Shown here in pieces: positions 8,550-16,902 of a stretch of DNA of 64,000 nucleotides; the stretch's first letter is position 1; each line of letters opens with the position of its first letter. The stretch comes from Bacteroidota bacterium (lineage in GTDB: Bacteria; Bacteroidota; Rhodothermia; JANXDC01). Below the pieces are notes generated by a model that saw nothing but the letters and a program-made list of their open reading frames with translations, made no database searches and was not told the DNA's origin. Both the position numbers and the translations under genes were made by a program. Location of the stretch: NCBI GenBank assembly GCA_025998875.1, contig AP024675.1, positions 1,399,549 to 1,463,548 of the forward strand, read 5' to 3'.

Positions 8550-9674
8550 ATGGGCTGGGAAGAGCTTGTCGGTCAGGAACGGGTACGCGATACGCTCCGC
8601 AGGGCGCTCCAGGGCCGGCGTCTGGCGCAGGCGTATCTGTTCTACGGACCTCCCGGATCCGGAATGGAACCCGCGGCCCTGCTCTTCGCCCGCGCGCTGC
8701 AGTGCCTCCGCGGGGAGGCCGATCCCTGCGATGCCTGTTCGGCCTGTCAGAAGGTGCGCGCCCTCCTGCATCCGGACGTGCACGTGCTCTTTCCCGCCCC
8801 GACAGATGCCTCGGAGGAGGAGATCGCCGCGCAGCGCGCCCTGCTGGCCGAGGAGCCGTATGCAGAGCTGGACTGGAGCCGTCGTGCCTTGAGCGAGGAA
8901 CGGGCGCGCAACAAACAGGCGCTCTACAGCATGGCCATGATCGAGGCTCTGCGGCGCGCCATCTACCTGCGCCCCTACGAGGGGCCCTACCAGGTGGTCC
9001 TGCTGCTGGAGGCGGATGCGCTGCGTCAGGAAGCGGCCAACGCGCTGTTGAAGACGCTCGAAGAGCCCCCGGAGCGCGCCGTCTTCGTGCTGAGCACAAG
9101 CCGGCCGGAGCGGCTGTTGCCGACCCTCCTTTCTCGCACGCAGAAGGTCCGTTTTGAGCCGCTCACCGAGGCGCTCATCGAAGAGGCCCTCCGGGCGCGT
9201 GGCCTGGGCCAGCAGGAGGCCAGTCTGCTGGCCCGGATGGCGGCGGGCAACCTCTCCCGGGCCCTGAGCCTGCTCAGGGTATCCTGGAGCGCCGAACGGG
9301 AGGCCGCGCTGAGATGGTTGCGGGCCCTGGCCACGGGGCGCCGGCTGGAGATGCTGCGCTATGTCGAGGAGGCCCAGCGTATCAGCCGGGAACAGCTCAA
9401 GGATCGCCTGCAGACCCTGCTGTTCTGGTTGCACGATCTGTGGCGCTACCGGATCTGGCCCGAGCCGAAGGGGTTGTATTATCCGGATCAGATCGAGGTG
9501 CTTGCGCGTTTTCATCGCAACCTTCCGGGCGTAGATCTGGAGGCTATGATCGCCGCCCTGGAAGAGGCCCTGGAGGCCATCGAGCGCAACGGAAACGCCC
9601 TGTTGGTCTGCATGGCGCTCAGCCTGCGCCTGGAGCGCGCCCTGCGCCGTGAGGCCGTATCATCCTGGAGATGA
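8550..9674 (+). CDS. holB: DNA polymerase III clamp-loader subunit delta-prime
   Basis: A 374-residue AAA+ clamp-loader protein. It starts MGWEELVGQERVRDTL, typical of delta-prime. The P-loop position reads GPPGSGMEPAA, with Met replacing the catalytic Lys, so ATP binding is probably lost, as is usual for delta-prime. A zinc module follows, with cysteines in LQCLRG and CDACSACQK. ALLKTLEEPP and the sensor segment LSRTQK are present (Thr where the SRC motif has Cys). It acts in the replicative clamp loader. The ATG at 8550 begins the conserved domain; the longer frame to 8367 runs antisense into rsmI. Confidence 0.92.
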   Translation: MGWEELVGQERVRDTLRRALQGRRLAQAYLFYGPPGSGMEPAALLFARALQCLRGEADPCDACSACQKVRALLHPDVHVLFPAPTDASEEEIAAQRALLAEEPYAELDWSRRALSEERARNKQALYSMAMIEALRRAIYLRPYEGPYQVVLLLEADALRQEAANALLKTLEEPPERAVFVLSTSRPERLLPTLLSRTQKVRFEPLTEALIEEALRARGLGQQEASLLARMAAGNLSRALSLLRVSWSAEREAALRWLRALATGRRLEMLRYVEEAQRISREQLKDRLQTLLFWLHDLWRYRIWPEPKGLYYPDQIEVLARFHRNLPGVDLEAMIAALEEALEAIERNGNALLVCMALSLRLERALRREAVSSWR

Positions 9675-9725
9675 GGTTGCCTGCCAGGGCGCGCGGTTGG
9701 ATCTTCCGATACAGAAGGAGCATCT

Positions 9726-10970
9726 ATGACCATATCAGCAACCGCAGTTGTCCCCTCTGTGAGCCGGTGCTCCGGGGGATGTGCAGGCGGCTGTGGCAAC
9801 TCCGGACGGGGATGCGGTGGGGGATGTGGCACGGGAGCGTGTCCCGCCCTGCGCGTCTTTGACTGGCTGGCGGATTTCGGCATCGAGCAGGCCACCCAGA
9901 CGCTGGACATCGTCGAGGTGCTTTTTAAGGGCAACCGGAAGGCCTTCTATCGCAACGCCCAGGGGATTACCCTGCGCAGTGGGGACTACGTCGTCGTCCA
10001 GGCGGATCGGGGCCTCGATATGGGGCGGGTCAACCTGATGGGAGAGCTGGTGCGGCTGCGTCTGAAGGCCCGGGGGTTGGATATACAGGCCGAGTTCCCC
10101 CGCATCGTGCGGCGCGCCACGGCCGAGGATATGGCCCGCTACGAGGCCAATCGGGCTCGGGAAGAGGAGGCCTTCCGCATCTGCCGTCGGCATATCGAGC
10201 GGCTCAACCTGAGCATGAAGCTCGTCGACGCCGAATGGCAGTTCGACGGCAAAAAGCTTACCTTCTACTTTACGGCCGAGCATCGGGTCGATTTTCGTCA
10301 GCTGGTCCGCGATCTGGCGGCCGAATTTCGCACGCGCATCGAGCTGCGCCAGATCGGGGTGCGCGATGAGGCCGCGCGCGTGGGGGGTATCGGCAGCTGC
10401 GGCCGGGAGTTATGTTGTTCGACCTGGCTGCAGGAGTTCAAGCACGTCTCCACCCAGGCGGCCCGCGTGCAGAATCTGCCCATCAATCCGGCCAAGCTCA
10501 GCGGCCAGTGCGGGCGCCTGAAGTGCTGTCTGAACTACGAGCTGGAGCAGTACATGGAGGCACTGGCCCAGTATCCGCCGCTGGAGACGCGCCTGCGCAC
10601 CCAGCGTGGGGAAGGGATCATCGAAAAAATCGACATCTTCAAAGAGCGGCTCTGGGTCCACTATCCGGAAACGGATACCTGGGAACAGCTGCCGCTTGAG
10701 GAAGTGCGCCGGATTCTGGAGCTCAACCAGCAGGGTATCGTACCCGCCGTAGCGGTCTCCGATCCGGAGCCCCTTGAGGTGGATCGAGATGAGCTCAGCC
10801 TGGATGGCCTGCCCTGGCCGGAGGCGGAGAGCCCCCCTGCGCCGGAAGAGCCGCAGAAAAAGGGCCGGCGGCGCCGCCGTAAGCGGCATAAGCGTTCCTC
10901 TCCCTCGAGCAATCAGGCCGAGGGGTCTGCTCCGAAGAAATCCTCCCGAAGAAAACGCCGCCGTCGATGA
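9726..10970 (+). CDS. PSP1-domain (RicT/YaaT-like) protein with Cys/Gly-rich N-terminus and basic tail
   Basis: A 414-residue protein started by ATG after a strong AAGGAG. Residues 15-38 are a Cys/Gly-rich stretch with six cysteines spaced every 3-5 residues. The PSP1 core follows, with GIGSCGRELCCSTWL, INPAKLSGQCGRLKCCLNYE and an adjacent KAFYRN strand. The C-terminus (about 370-414) is Lys/Arg-rich, likely RNA- or DNA-binding and disordered. In Bacillus the homologue RicT forms an Fe-S complex that promotes RNA processing; the Bacteroidota role is unproven. Its stop overlaps dapF. Following holB is a common arrangement. Confidence 0.88.
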   Translation: MTISATAVVPSVSRCSGGCAGGCGNSGRGCGGGCGTGACPALRVFDWLADFGIEQATQTLDIVEVLFKGNRKAFYRNAQGITLRSGDYVVVQADRGLDMGRVNLMGELVRLRLKARGLDIQAEFPRIVRRATAEDMARYEANRAREEEAFRICRRHIERLNLSMKLVDAEWQFDGKKLTFYFTAEHRVDFRQLVRDLAAEFRTRIELRQIGVRDEAARVGGIGSCGRELCCSTWLQEFKHVSTQAARVQNLPINPAKLSGQCGRLKCCLNYELEQYMEALAQYPPLETRLRTQRGEGIIEKIDIFKERLWVHYPETDTWEQLPLEEVRRILELNQQGIVPAVAVSDPEPLEVDRDELSLDGLPWPEAESPPAPEEPQKKGRRRRRKRHKRSSPSSNQAEGSAPKKSSRRKRRRR

Positions 10971-11782
10971 AAATCCCGTTCTGGAAGATGTCGGGGGCGG
11001 GAAACGATTTCGTCGTGCTCGACAACCGCTCCCTGGCTTTGCCTCCGGAGACCCACGCCCGCTGGGCGCGCCGACTCTGTGAGCGCCGGTCGGGTATCGG
11101 CGCCGATGGGCTGTTGCTCCTGGAGGCGGACTCGGAGTACGCCTTTCGTATGCGCTACTACAATGCCGATGGATCCCGGGGGCGTATGTGCGGCAATGGG
11201 GCCCGCTGTCTGGCCTATTTCGCCTGGGAACACGGTATACCGGACGATCCCGTTTGGTTCCGGACCGACGTCGGTCCGTTTTGCGCCCGACGTGCAGGCC
11301 CCCGACGGGTGCGCCTAGACTGGCCAGAACCCCAGCGCTGGCATACGGGGCTGGAGCTTGACGGCTGGCCGGCTGTGTGGATAGATACGGGGACGGAACA
11401 CCTGGTCGTTGGCCCCCTGGCGGATCTGGATGCACTGGATGTGCCCCGTATTGGGGCCCGTCTGCGAGCCCATGAGGCGTTGGGCCCGGAGGGGGCCAAC
11501 GTGAACTTCGTGACCCCGATCGGGGAGGATAGCCTGCGGGTGCGCACCTACGAACGCGGCGTGGAGGCCGAAACCCTGGCTTGCGGAACCGGGGCGGTGG
11601 CCGCCGCCTGCGTGGCCTACCAGCTCGGGTGGGTGCGCCGCTTTCCCGTTCGCGTGCACATGCCCGGCGGCGTGCTGGAGGTGGGAGGGCGTCCGGGGCC
11701 GGAGGGGCGGTGGGAAGCATTGTATCTCGAAGGCCCTGTGCAGGTCACCTTTACCGGCGTATTTCTCGGGGAGGCAGAGTGA
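10967..11782 (+). CDS. dapF: Diaminopimelate epimerase
   Basis: A 271-residue cofactor-independent epimerase that interconverts LL- and meso-diaminopimelate for lysine and peptidoglycan. The N-terminus MKIPFWKMSGAGNDFVVLD is characteristic. The two catalytic cysteines sit in RGRMCGNGARC and ETLACGTGA. Length matches the family. Its ATG overlaps the PSP1 stop (ATGA) and its own stop overlaps a GTG start (GTGA), so three genes are chained. Confidence 0.96.
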   Translation: MKIPFWKMSGAGNDFVVLDNRSLALPPETHARWARRLCERRSGIGADGLLLLEADSEYAFRMRYYNADGSRGRMCGNGARCLAYFAWEHGIPDDPVWFRTDVGPFCARRAGPRRVRLDWPEPQRWHTGLELDGWPAVWIDTGTEHLVVGPLADLDALDVPRIGARLRAHEALGPEGANVNFVTPIGEDSLRVRTYERGVEAETLACGTGAVAAACVAYQLGWVRRFPVRVHMPGGVLEVGGRPGPEGRWEALYLEGPVQVTFTGVFLGEAE

Positions 11783-13050
11783 GCCGAAACACGGTGCTTG
11801 TGCTGCTCCTGGGGGGGATGCTCCTCCGCTGCTCCGGGCCCGAGGCGCTCCGGCGCGCCCAGGGGGCTGAGGAGGGACGAAGTCCGCTCGAAGATCGCAT
11901 CGCCACGGTGCAGCTTTTCCCCACCGGCGCCGAGGAGGCGCCCCCGGTGCTCGTCCTTGGTCAGGAGCAGACCCTCACGCTCGCCTTCGACTGGCTCGGA
12001 GCCGATCCCCCGCCGCCGCTGGAGGTGATCTTCCTGCACCTGGATCGCCACGGCCGCCCCGATCTGCTGCCGGCCCAGTATATGGTGCGCTTCGATCGGG
12101 ATGTGATCCGAGACTATCGGCCTTCTATGCGCACCCGTCTGCCCTACTACCATGTGCGCTACCGCTTTCCCAATGAGCAGATCGCTTTCCGGCTCAGCGG
12201 ACAGTATCTGGTGCGCGTGTTGGAATCCCGCACAGGCGCGGTGCTCCTGGAACGTCGCTTCTATGTCTCAGAACAGAACCTGGAGGCCCGCCTCGCCCTG
12301 GAGCCGTGGGCCTTTGTGCGCGGGCAGTTCGGGGCTCCGGTACTGCGCCTGCGTCCGCCGGAGTTTGTGCTGAACCCCATCGGGGATCTGCGGGCCTGTT
12401 TTGCCCTCAACGGGCGCCTGGAGGCCCCCCAATGTCCGGCACCCGCGCTCCTGGAAAGCCCCTGGATGGAGTACCGGCCTGCTCCCGAAGAGCTCTTCGC
12501 CTCTTTTGCCGGGGAGCCTTTCGTGCTGGACCTGACCCGCCTGGAGGGGGCGCGTTCGCCTCGCATTGAGCAGGTGGATTTCTCCCCTCCGCAGGTGCGC
12601 GTGCTCCTGGAGCCGGACCGTCTGAGCACGCCCACCGGTGGGGATGTGCCCCTGTTTTTCACCTCCGGCGGGCTCATCGAGCGCTATGGATCGCGGGCCA
12701 ACGCGGCCTTGACGGCCGAATACGTGGATGTGGTCTTCAGGCTCGAGTTGCCCGCTGAAAACCCGCTTGAGGGGCCGGTTTTTCTGGTGGGCAGTTTCAA
12801 CGATTTTCGGCCTGCCCCGGAGTACCGCATGGAGTACGATCCGAGCTCCCGACGCTACCAGCTCACCGTGCGGCTCAAGCAGGGCCTCTACACCTATCAG
12901 TACGTGACCCTAGACGGCCGCACGGGTCGGCTCCGGCCCGTTTTCGATCGCCCCCTCTGGGGAGAGGTGCTCTATACGGCGCTCGTCTACTACACCGATC
13001 CCCGCATTCCCGCCGATCGCCTGCTCTGGGTAGGCAGCCTGTTGCCTTGA
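11779..13050 (+). CDS. Type IX secretion plug-like lipoprotein (DUF5103)
   Basis: A 423-residue protein starting at GTG 11779, overlapping the dapF stop as GTGA. This start gives a lipoprotein signal with lipobox LLRC. The N-terminal half contains the DUF5103 pattern: VQLFPTG, LTLAFDWL, a PAQYMVRFDRDVIRDY segment, the phrase YYHVRYRFPNEQIAFRLSGQYLVRV and an ERRFYV strand. DUF5103 includes PlugA, which seals the SprA pore of the type IX secretion system at the outer membrane. The C-terminus has a CBM48-like turn (FLVGSFNDFRPAPEYRM). With the T9SS-tailed protease at 53.8 kb it supports a T9SS in this organism. Confidence 0.8.
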   Translation: MSRNTVLVLLLGGMLLRCSGPEALRRAQGAEEGRSPLEDRIATVQLFPTGAEEAPPVLVLGQEQTLTLAFDWLGADPPPPLEVIFLHLDRHGRPDLLPAQYMVRFDRDVIRDYRPSMRTRLPYYHVRYRFPNEQIAFRLSGQYLVRVLESRTGAVLLERRFYVSEQNLEARLALEPWAFVRGQFGAPVLRLRPPEFVLNPIGDLRACFALNGRLEAPQCPAPALLESPWMEYRPAPEELFASFAGEPFVLDLTRLEGARSPRIEQVDFSPPQVRVLLEPDRLSTPTGGDVPLFFTSGGLIERYGSRANAALTAEYVDVVFRLELPAENPLEGPVFLVGSFNDFRPAPEYRMEYDPSSRRYQLTVRLKQGLYTYQYVTLDGRTGRLRPVFDRPLWGEVLYTALVYYTDPRIPADRLLWVGSLLP

Positions 13051-13129
13051 TGTCGGCGGTCCCCGGCAGGTTGCCTGCAAGGGCAAGCGGTGGCGTATTT
13101 TTCCTCCGCTCCAAAACGACGGAAAGACG

Positions 13130-14788
13130 ATGCGCAGGACGTGGATCGTGTGGTTTGGACTCTTGGCCATCTCCCCGGCCAGGGGCCAGGAAGCGGCGGA
13201 CGTATTGCTCTATAACGGCCGCATCTACACCATGGCCGAGCCGGCTCGCGCAGAAGCTATGGCCATCCGGGGGGATCGGATCGTGGCCGTGGGCTCCACA
13301 GCGGAGCTAAGGCGCCGCTTTCGGGCGCGCACGGAGATCGACCTGGGGGGTCGGACCGTACTGCCCGGCCTCATCGACGCACACGCCCACCTGATGGGGC
13401 AGGGGGTGAGCATGCTGCAGGCCGATCTGGTGGGGGCCAACTCCAAAGAGGAAATCCTCGATAGGCTCCGGCGCTTCGCCCAGAGCCGCCCGCCCGGATC
13501 CTGGATCCTGGGGCGGGGGTGGGATCAGAACCGCTGGCCGGAGAAGGCCTTCCCCACGGCCGAGGATCTGGACCGTCTTTTCCCGGATCGACCCGTCTGG
13601 TTGCGCCGCATCGATGGGCATGCGGCGTGGGCCAACTCAAAGGCCATGGAGTTGGCCGGTATTTCAGTCCAGACGCCGGACCCGGAAGGGGGGCGCATTC
13701 TGCGGTATCCGGATGGACGTCCCACCGGGGTGTTCATCGATCGGGCCATGGCACTGGTGGAGCGCTTTATCCCTCCACCCTCAGAGGAGGACCTGGAGCG
13801 CGCCCTGGAACTGGCCATCGGGGAATGCCTGCGCTATGGCATCACGAGCGTACACGATGCCGGCGTAGATCGCCGCACGATCGAGCGTTACCGGCGTTTC
13901 ATCGACGAGGGGCGTTTCCCGTTGCGTGTTTATGCGCTCATCGGCGGGGTGGGGGAGACGCTGGAGTATTTCTGCCGGCAGGGTCCCCTGCTCGGCTACG
14001 GCGGCAACCGATTGACCGTGCGCGCCGTCAAACTGTACGCCGACGGGGCTCTGGGGTCCCGGGGTGCGGCGCTGCTGGAGGATTACAGCGACGAGCCGGG
14101 CAACCGGGGCTTGCTCATCGTATCGGCCGACTCCCTGGCCCGCCAGGTCGAGCGCGTCATGGCCTGCGGCTTTCAGGTGGCCATCCATGCCATCGGAGAT
14201 CGGGGCAATCGGGCCGCGCTGGATGCGATCGCCCGGGCCATCGAACGCACCGGACGCCGGGATCTGCGGCCGCGTATCGAACATGCCCAGATCGTGGCCC
14301 TGGAGGACATCCCCCGATTCCGACAGCTGGGGGTCATCGCCTCCATGCAGCCCATTCACGCGACCAGCGACATGTACTGGGCCGAGGCCCGTGTGGGCCC
14401 GGAGCGCATCCGGGGTGGATACGCCTGGCGCCGGTTTCTTGATGCCGGAGTGGTGCTGGCCGCGGGTTCGGATTTCCCCGTGGAGCCCGTGAACCCCTTC
14501 CTCGGCCTTTATGCGGCTGTTACGCGTCAGGATCGCTCCGGCTGGCCTCCCGGGGGCTGGTATCCGGATCAGCGCCTGCGCCTTCAGGAGGCCGTGCGGG
14601 CTTTCACCCTGGGGGCTGCCTATGCCGCCTTCGAAGAAGACCTGAAGGGCAGCCTGGAGCCGGGTAAACTGGCCGACTTCATTGTGCTGGATCGGGATAT
14701 CTTCGCCGTTCCGGAACGGGATATCGCCGATGTGCGTGTACTGGAGACCTGGCTCGGCGGGGAGCGGGTTTACCGCGCCGAGCCTTAG
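13130..14788 (+). CDS. YtcJ-like metal-dependent amidohydrolase (amidohydrolase 3), exported
   Basis: A 552-residue protein with a short signal peptide (WIVWFGLLAISPARG). The metal ligands of the amidohydrolase-3 subgroup are visible: GLIDAHAHL (HxH), VAIHAIGDRGN, RIEHAQIV and the Asp in AAGSDFPV. The C-terminal beta-sandwich motif GSLEPGKLADFIVLDRD is typical. The substrate is unknown; related proteins hydrolyse exocyclic amides or cyclic ureides. It follows the plug gene by 79 bases, which hold a weak promoter-like TATTTTTC (13096-13103). Confidence 0.88.
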   Translation: MRRTWIVWFGLLAISPARGQEAADVLLYNGRIYTMAEPARAEAMAIRGDRIVAVGSTAELRRRFRARTEIDLGGRTVLPGLIDAHAHLMGQGVSMLQADLVGANSKEEILDRLRRFAQSRPPGSWILGRGWDQNRWPEKAFPTAEDLDRLFPDRPVWLRRIDGHAAWANSKAMELAGISVQTPDPEGGRILRYPDGRPTGVFIDRAMALVERFIPPPSEEDLERALELAIGECLRYGITSVHDAGVDRRTIERYRRFIDEGRFPLRVYALIGGVGETLEYFCRQGPLLGYGGNRLTVRAVKLYADGALGSRGAALLEDYSDEPGNRGLLIVSADSLARQVERVMACGFQVAIHAIGDRGNRAALDAIARAIERTGRRDLRPRIEHAQIVALEDIPRFRQLGVIASMQPIHATSDMYWAEARVGPERIRGGYAWRRFLDAGVVLAAGSDFPVEPVNPFLGLYAAVTRQDRSGWPPGGWYPDQRLRLQEAVRAFTLGAAYAAFEEDLKGSLEPGKLADFIVLDRDIFAVPERDIADVRVLETWLGGERVYRAEP

Positions 14789-14829
14789 GGTTCGGATCCG
14801 TATCCATGGCCTGGGAGAGGAGATAACCG

Positions 14830-15633
14830 GTGCGTGCTGTAGTGCTGGGATGCATATTGGGCTTGTTTTTCCTGAGTGGCTGTGCGGGGTCGCGTTCCGC
14901 TCAGCGGCTGGATACGCCCGAGGAGGCCTACAACCGGGCCCTGGCGCTGTTCGAGCGAGGTCGATACGCACAGGCGGCCGAAATGGCCCAGCGGGTATTC
15001 GAGTTCGGACGGGGGCATGAATACGCCGAGCCCGCGCAGCTGCTCCTGGCCCGGTCGTATTTCCAGGCGCGCGACTACCTAATGGCCGCCAACGAATACA
15101 ATCGCTACATCACGCTTTACCCCCGTAGCGAGCGCGTAGAGGAGGCGGAGTTCGAGCGGGCCCTCTGCTACTACTATCTCTCCCCGCCCTATTATCTGGA
15201 CCAGTCCGACACCCAGCGGGCCATCGACCTGCTGCGCCTCTTTACGATTCGTTATCCCGGCTCTCCACGTGCAGCGGAGGCCGCTCGTTACATCACGGAA
15301 CTGCGCAACCGGCTGGCGCGCAAAATCTACGAGGCGGCCCGGCTGTACATGCGCATGGAGGCCTGGGAGGCGGCCGCGCTCACCTTCGGGGAGGTGCTCA
15401 ACCAGTATCCGGATTCGGAATGGGCCGACAGGGCCCTGCTGGGGCAGGTTCAGGCCTATATGGCTTTCGCCAGCTCCAGCGTGCCGGCCCGTCAGGCCGA
15501 ACGCTACCGTATGGCCCTGGAGGCGGCTAACCGATTCCGGCAGCTTTTTCCCCAGAGCCCCCTGCGGCCTCAGCTGGAGGCGCTGGCCGTGGAAATTCAA
15601 AGCCGGCTCGGAGACGGACAGGCCATTCGCTGA
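14830..15633 (+). CDS. bamD: BamD-like outer-membrane assembly lipoprotein
   Basis: A 267-residue lipoprotein beginning with GTG after GGAG. The signal ends at the lipobox FLSGC. Residues 30-260 form TPR-like repeats in the YfiO/BamD arrangement: EEAYNRALALFERGRYAQA, then SYFQARDYLMAANEYNRYI, and a YPGSPRAAEAARY loop. BamD binds BamA and helps insert beta-barrel proteins. Its presence fits the cluster of SurA-like chaperones later in the window. It ends nine bases before nadD. Confidence 0.88.
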   Translation: MRAVVLGCILGLFFLSGCAGSRSAQRLDTPEEAYNRALALFERGRYAQAAEMAQRVFEFGRGHEYAEPAQLLLARSYFQARDYLMAANEYNRYITLYPRSERVEEAEFERALCYYYLSPPYYLDQSDTQRAIDLLRLFTIRYPGSPRAAEAARYITELRNRLARKIYEAARLYMRMEAWEAAALTFGEVLNQYPDSEWADRALLGQVQAYMAFASSSVPARQAERYRMALEAANRFRQLFPQSPLRPQLEALAVEIQSRLGDGQAIR

Positions 15634-15641
15634 CGGGTCCG

Positions 15642-16226
15642 ATGCGCATCGGCGTTCTGGGAGGCTCCTTCAATCCCCCGCACTGGGGGCACCTGTTCGT
15701 GGCCGAGTACGTGCGCGATGCCCTGCAGCTGGATCGCGTCTGGCTCGTCGTCGCTCCCCGTCCTCCGCATAAGCTCACCGACCCCGAGCTGGCTCCGGCC
15801 GAGGACCGACTCGCGATGGTCCGTCTGGCCACCTCGGAGGCCCCGGCCCTGGAGGCCTCGGAGATAGAGTTCCACCGGGAGGGCCCCTCCTATACGGTCG
15901 ATACCCTGGAGGCCATCCGGGAGGCCCATCCGGGGGCACGTTTGTACCTGATCCTGGGGGCCGATAGTCTGCAGAACCTGCCCACGTGGCGAAATCCGGA
16001 GCGGATCGCGCAGATGGCCACGTTGGTGGCCGTGGGGCGTCCGGGCTGGACGCTCTCGCCCCTGCCCGCGCGATGGGGGGCGGAGGTGCACTGCCTCGAG
16101 GCCCCCCTGATCGGGATATCCGCCCGTGATATCCGCGCGCGCGTTCGGCAGGGCCGCTCGATTCGCTTCTGGGTCCCGGAGCCCGTGCGCCGTTATATCG
16201 AGGAGCGCAACCTGTACCGAGCCTGA
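15642..16226 (+). CDS. nadD: Nicotinate-nucleotide adenylyltransferase
   Basis: A 194-residue nucleotidyltransferase that makes deamido-NAD from nicotinate mononucleotide and ATP. GGSFNPPHWGHL contains the HxGH motif, PRPPHK follows, and ISARDIRARVRQG near the C-terminus replaces the ISSTxIR motif. The final IEERNLY is family-typical. It follows the BamD-like gene closely and converges on mobA. Confidence 0.95.
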   Translation: MRIGVLGGSFNPPHWGHLFVAEYVRDALQLDRVWLVVAPRPPHKLTDPELAPAEDRLAMVRLATSEAPALEASEIEFHREGPSYTVDTLEAIREAHPGARLYLILGADSLQNLPTWRNPERIAQMATLVAVGRPGWTLSPLPARWGAEVHCLEAPLIGISARDIRARVRQGRSIRFWVPEPVRRYIEERNLYRA

Positions 16227-16245
16227 GCCCCTATTGCGGCCGTCT

Positions 16246-16276
16246 CCCCTTGCCGTGCTCGATGCGAGCGGAAGGG
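16246..16276. terminator. Imperfect hairpin between convergent nadD and mobA
   Basis: In the 61-base gap between convergent genes, CCCTT-CC-GCTC pairs with GAGC-GG-AAGGG around a GATGC loop with small bulges. There is no T-run on either side, so if it terminates transcription it does so weakly or bidirectionally with Rho. Confidence 0.35.
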
Positions 16277-16287
16277 CGTGAGGCCGG

Positions 16288-16902
16288 TCAGCGGGGAATG
16301 TGAAGCGCTCCGGATGCGAGCAGTTCTCGGGCTTTATGGTAGGCTTCCGGGGTGTTGATGTTGAGCAGGATTTCCGGTGGAAAGGGGGAGGATTCGATGG
16401 GGACGGGTTCTATCTCGAGCGTTTCCAGCCAGTCCTGAACCCGACGCCTGCCCAGCTTGAGGGCCACCACGAGCGGCTCCAGCGCCGAGCGGGCATAGCG
16501 GGCGCAGAGGGGCATGTACATGCCCCCCACGGTGGGCACCAGGGCTTCGGCCGGCGGGTGAGCGATCAACCAGCGCAGGAAGGCCTCATTTACGAAGGGC
16601 ATATCACAGGCCAGCACAAACAAATACGGGGTACGGGTGCGCTTGAAGGCCGCATGAATCCCCGCCAAAGGGCCGACTCCCCGGAAGCGATCCTCCAGGC
16701 GGGGCACATCTTGCGGGTAAGGTCGCTCCCGGGGGGCGGAGAGATAGACCCGGTCTGCGAAGACGGCGCGCAGCCGCTCAAGCAGATGCTCCAGGATCGT
16801 GCGGCCTTCCCATTCCAGCAGGGCCTTATCCTGCGGGCCGAAGCGCCGGCTTTCGCCTCCGGCCAGCAGCACAGCGGATACTTCTAGAGGCGATACGCTC
16901 AC
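16288..16902 (-). CDS. mobA: Molybdenum cofactor guanylyltransferase
   Basis: A 204-residue GT-A-fold nucleotidyltransferase. The N-terminus has LLAGGESRRFGPQDKALLEW, the MobA GTP-binding signature, and LACDMPFVNE is the metal-binding Asp motif. It converts molybdopterin cofactor to the guanine dinucleotide form. The start is GTG at 16902, overlapping the EnvC-like stop (GTGA). No molybdoenzyme or other moa/moe gene is in the window. Confidence 0.88.
   Translation of the reverse strand: MSVSPLEVSAVLLAGGESRRFGPQDKALLEWEGRTILEHLLERLRAVFADRVYLSAPRERPYPQDVPRLEDRFRGVGPLAGIHAAFKRTRTPYLFVLACDMPFVNEAFLRWLIAHPPAEALVPTVGGMYMPLCARYARSALEPLVVALKLGRRRVQDWLETLEIEPVPIESSPFPPEILLNINTPEAYHKARELLASGALHIPR

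Noticed and set aside
8680-8860. Lost Walker A lysine of holB as a sign of a pseudogene
   Set aside because: Delta-prime subunits usually have a degenerate P-loop; zinc cysteines and other motifs are intact.
13067-13090. Shared AGGTTGCCTGC(C/A)AGGGC at 9674 and 13069
   Set aside because: Only two near-identical copies with no consistent placement relative to starts; probably chance in GC-rich DNA or weak palindromes.
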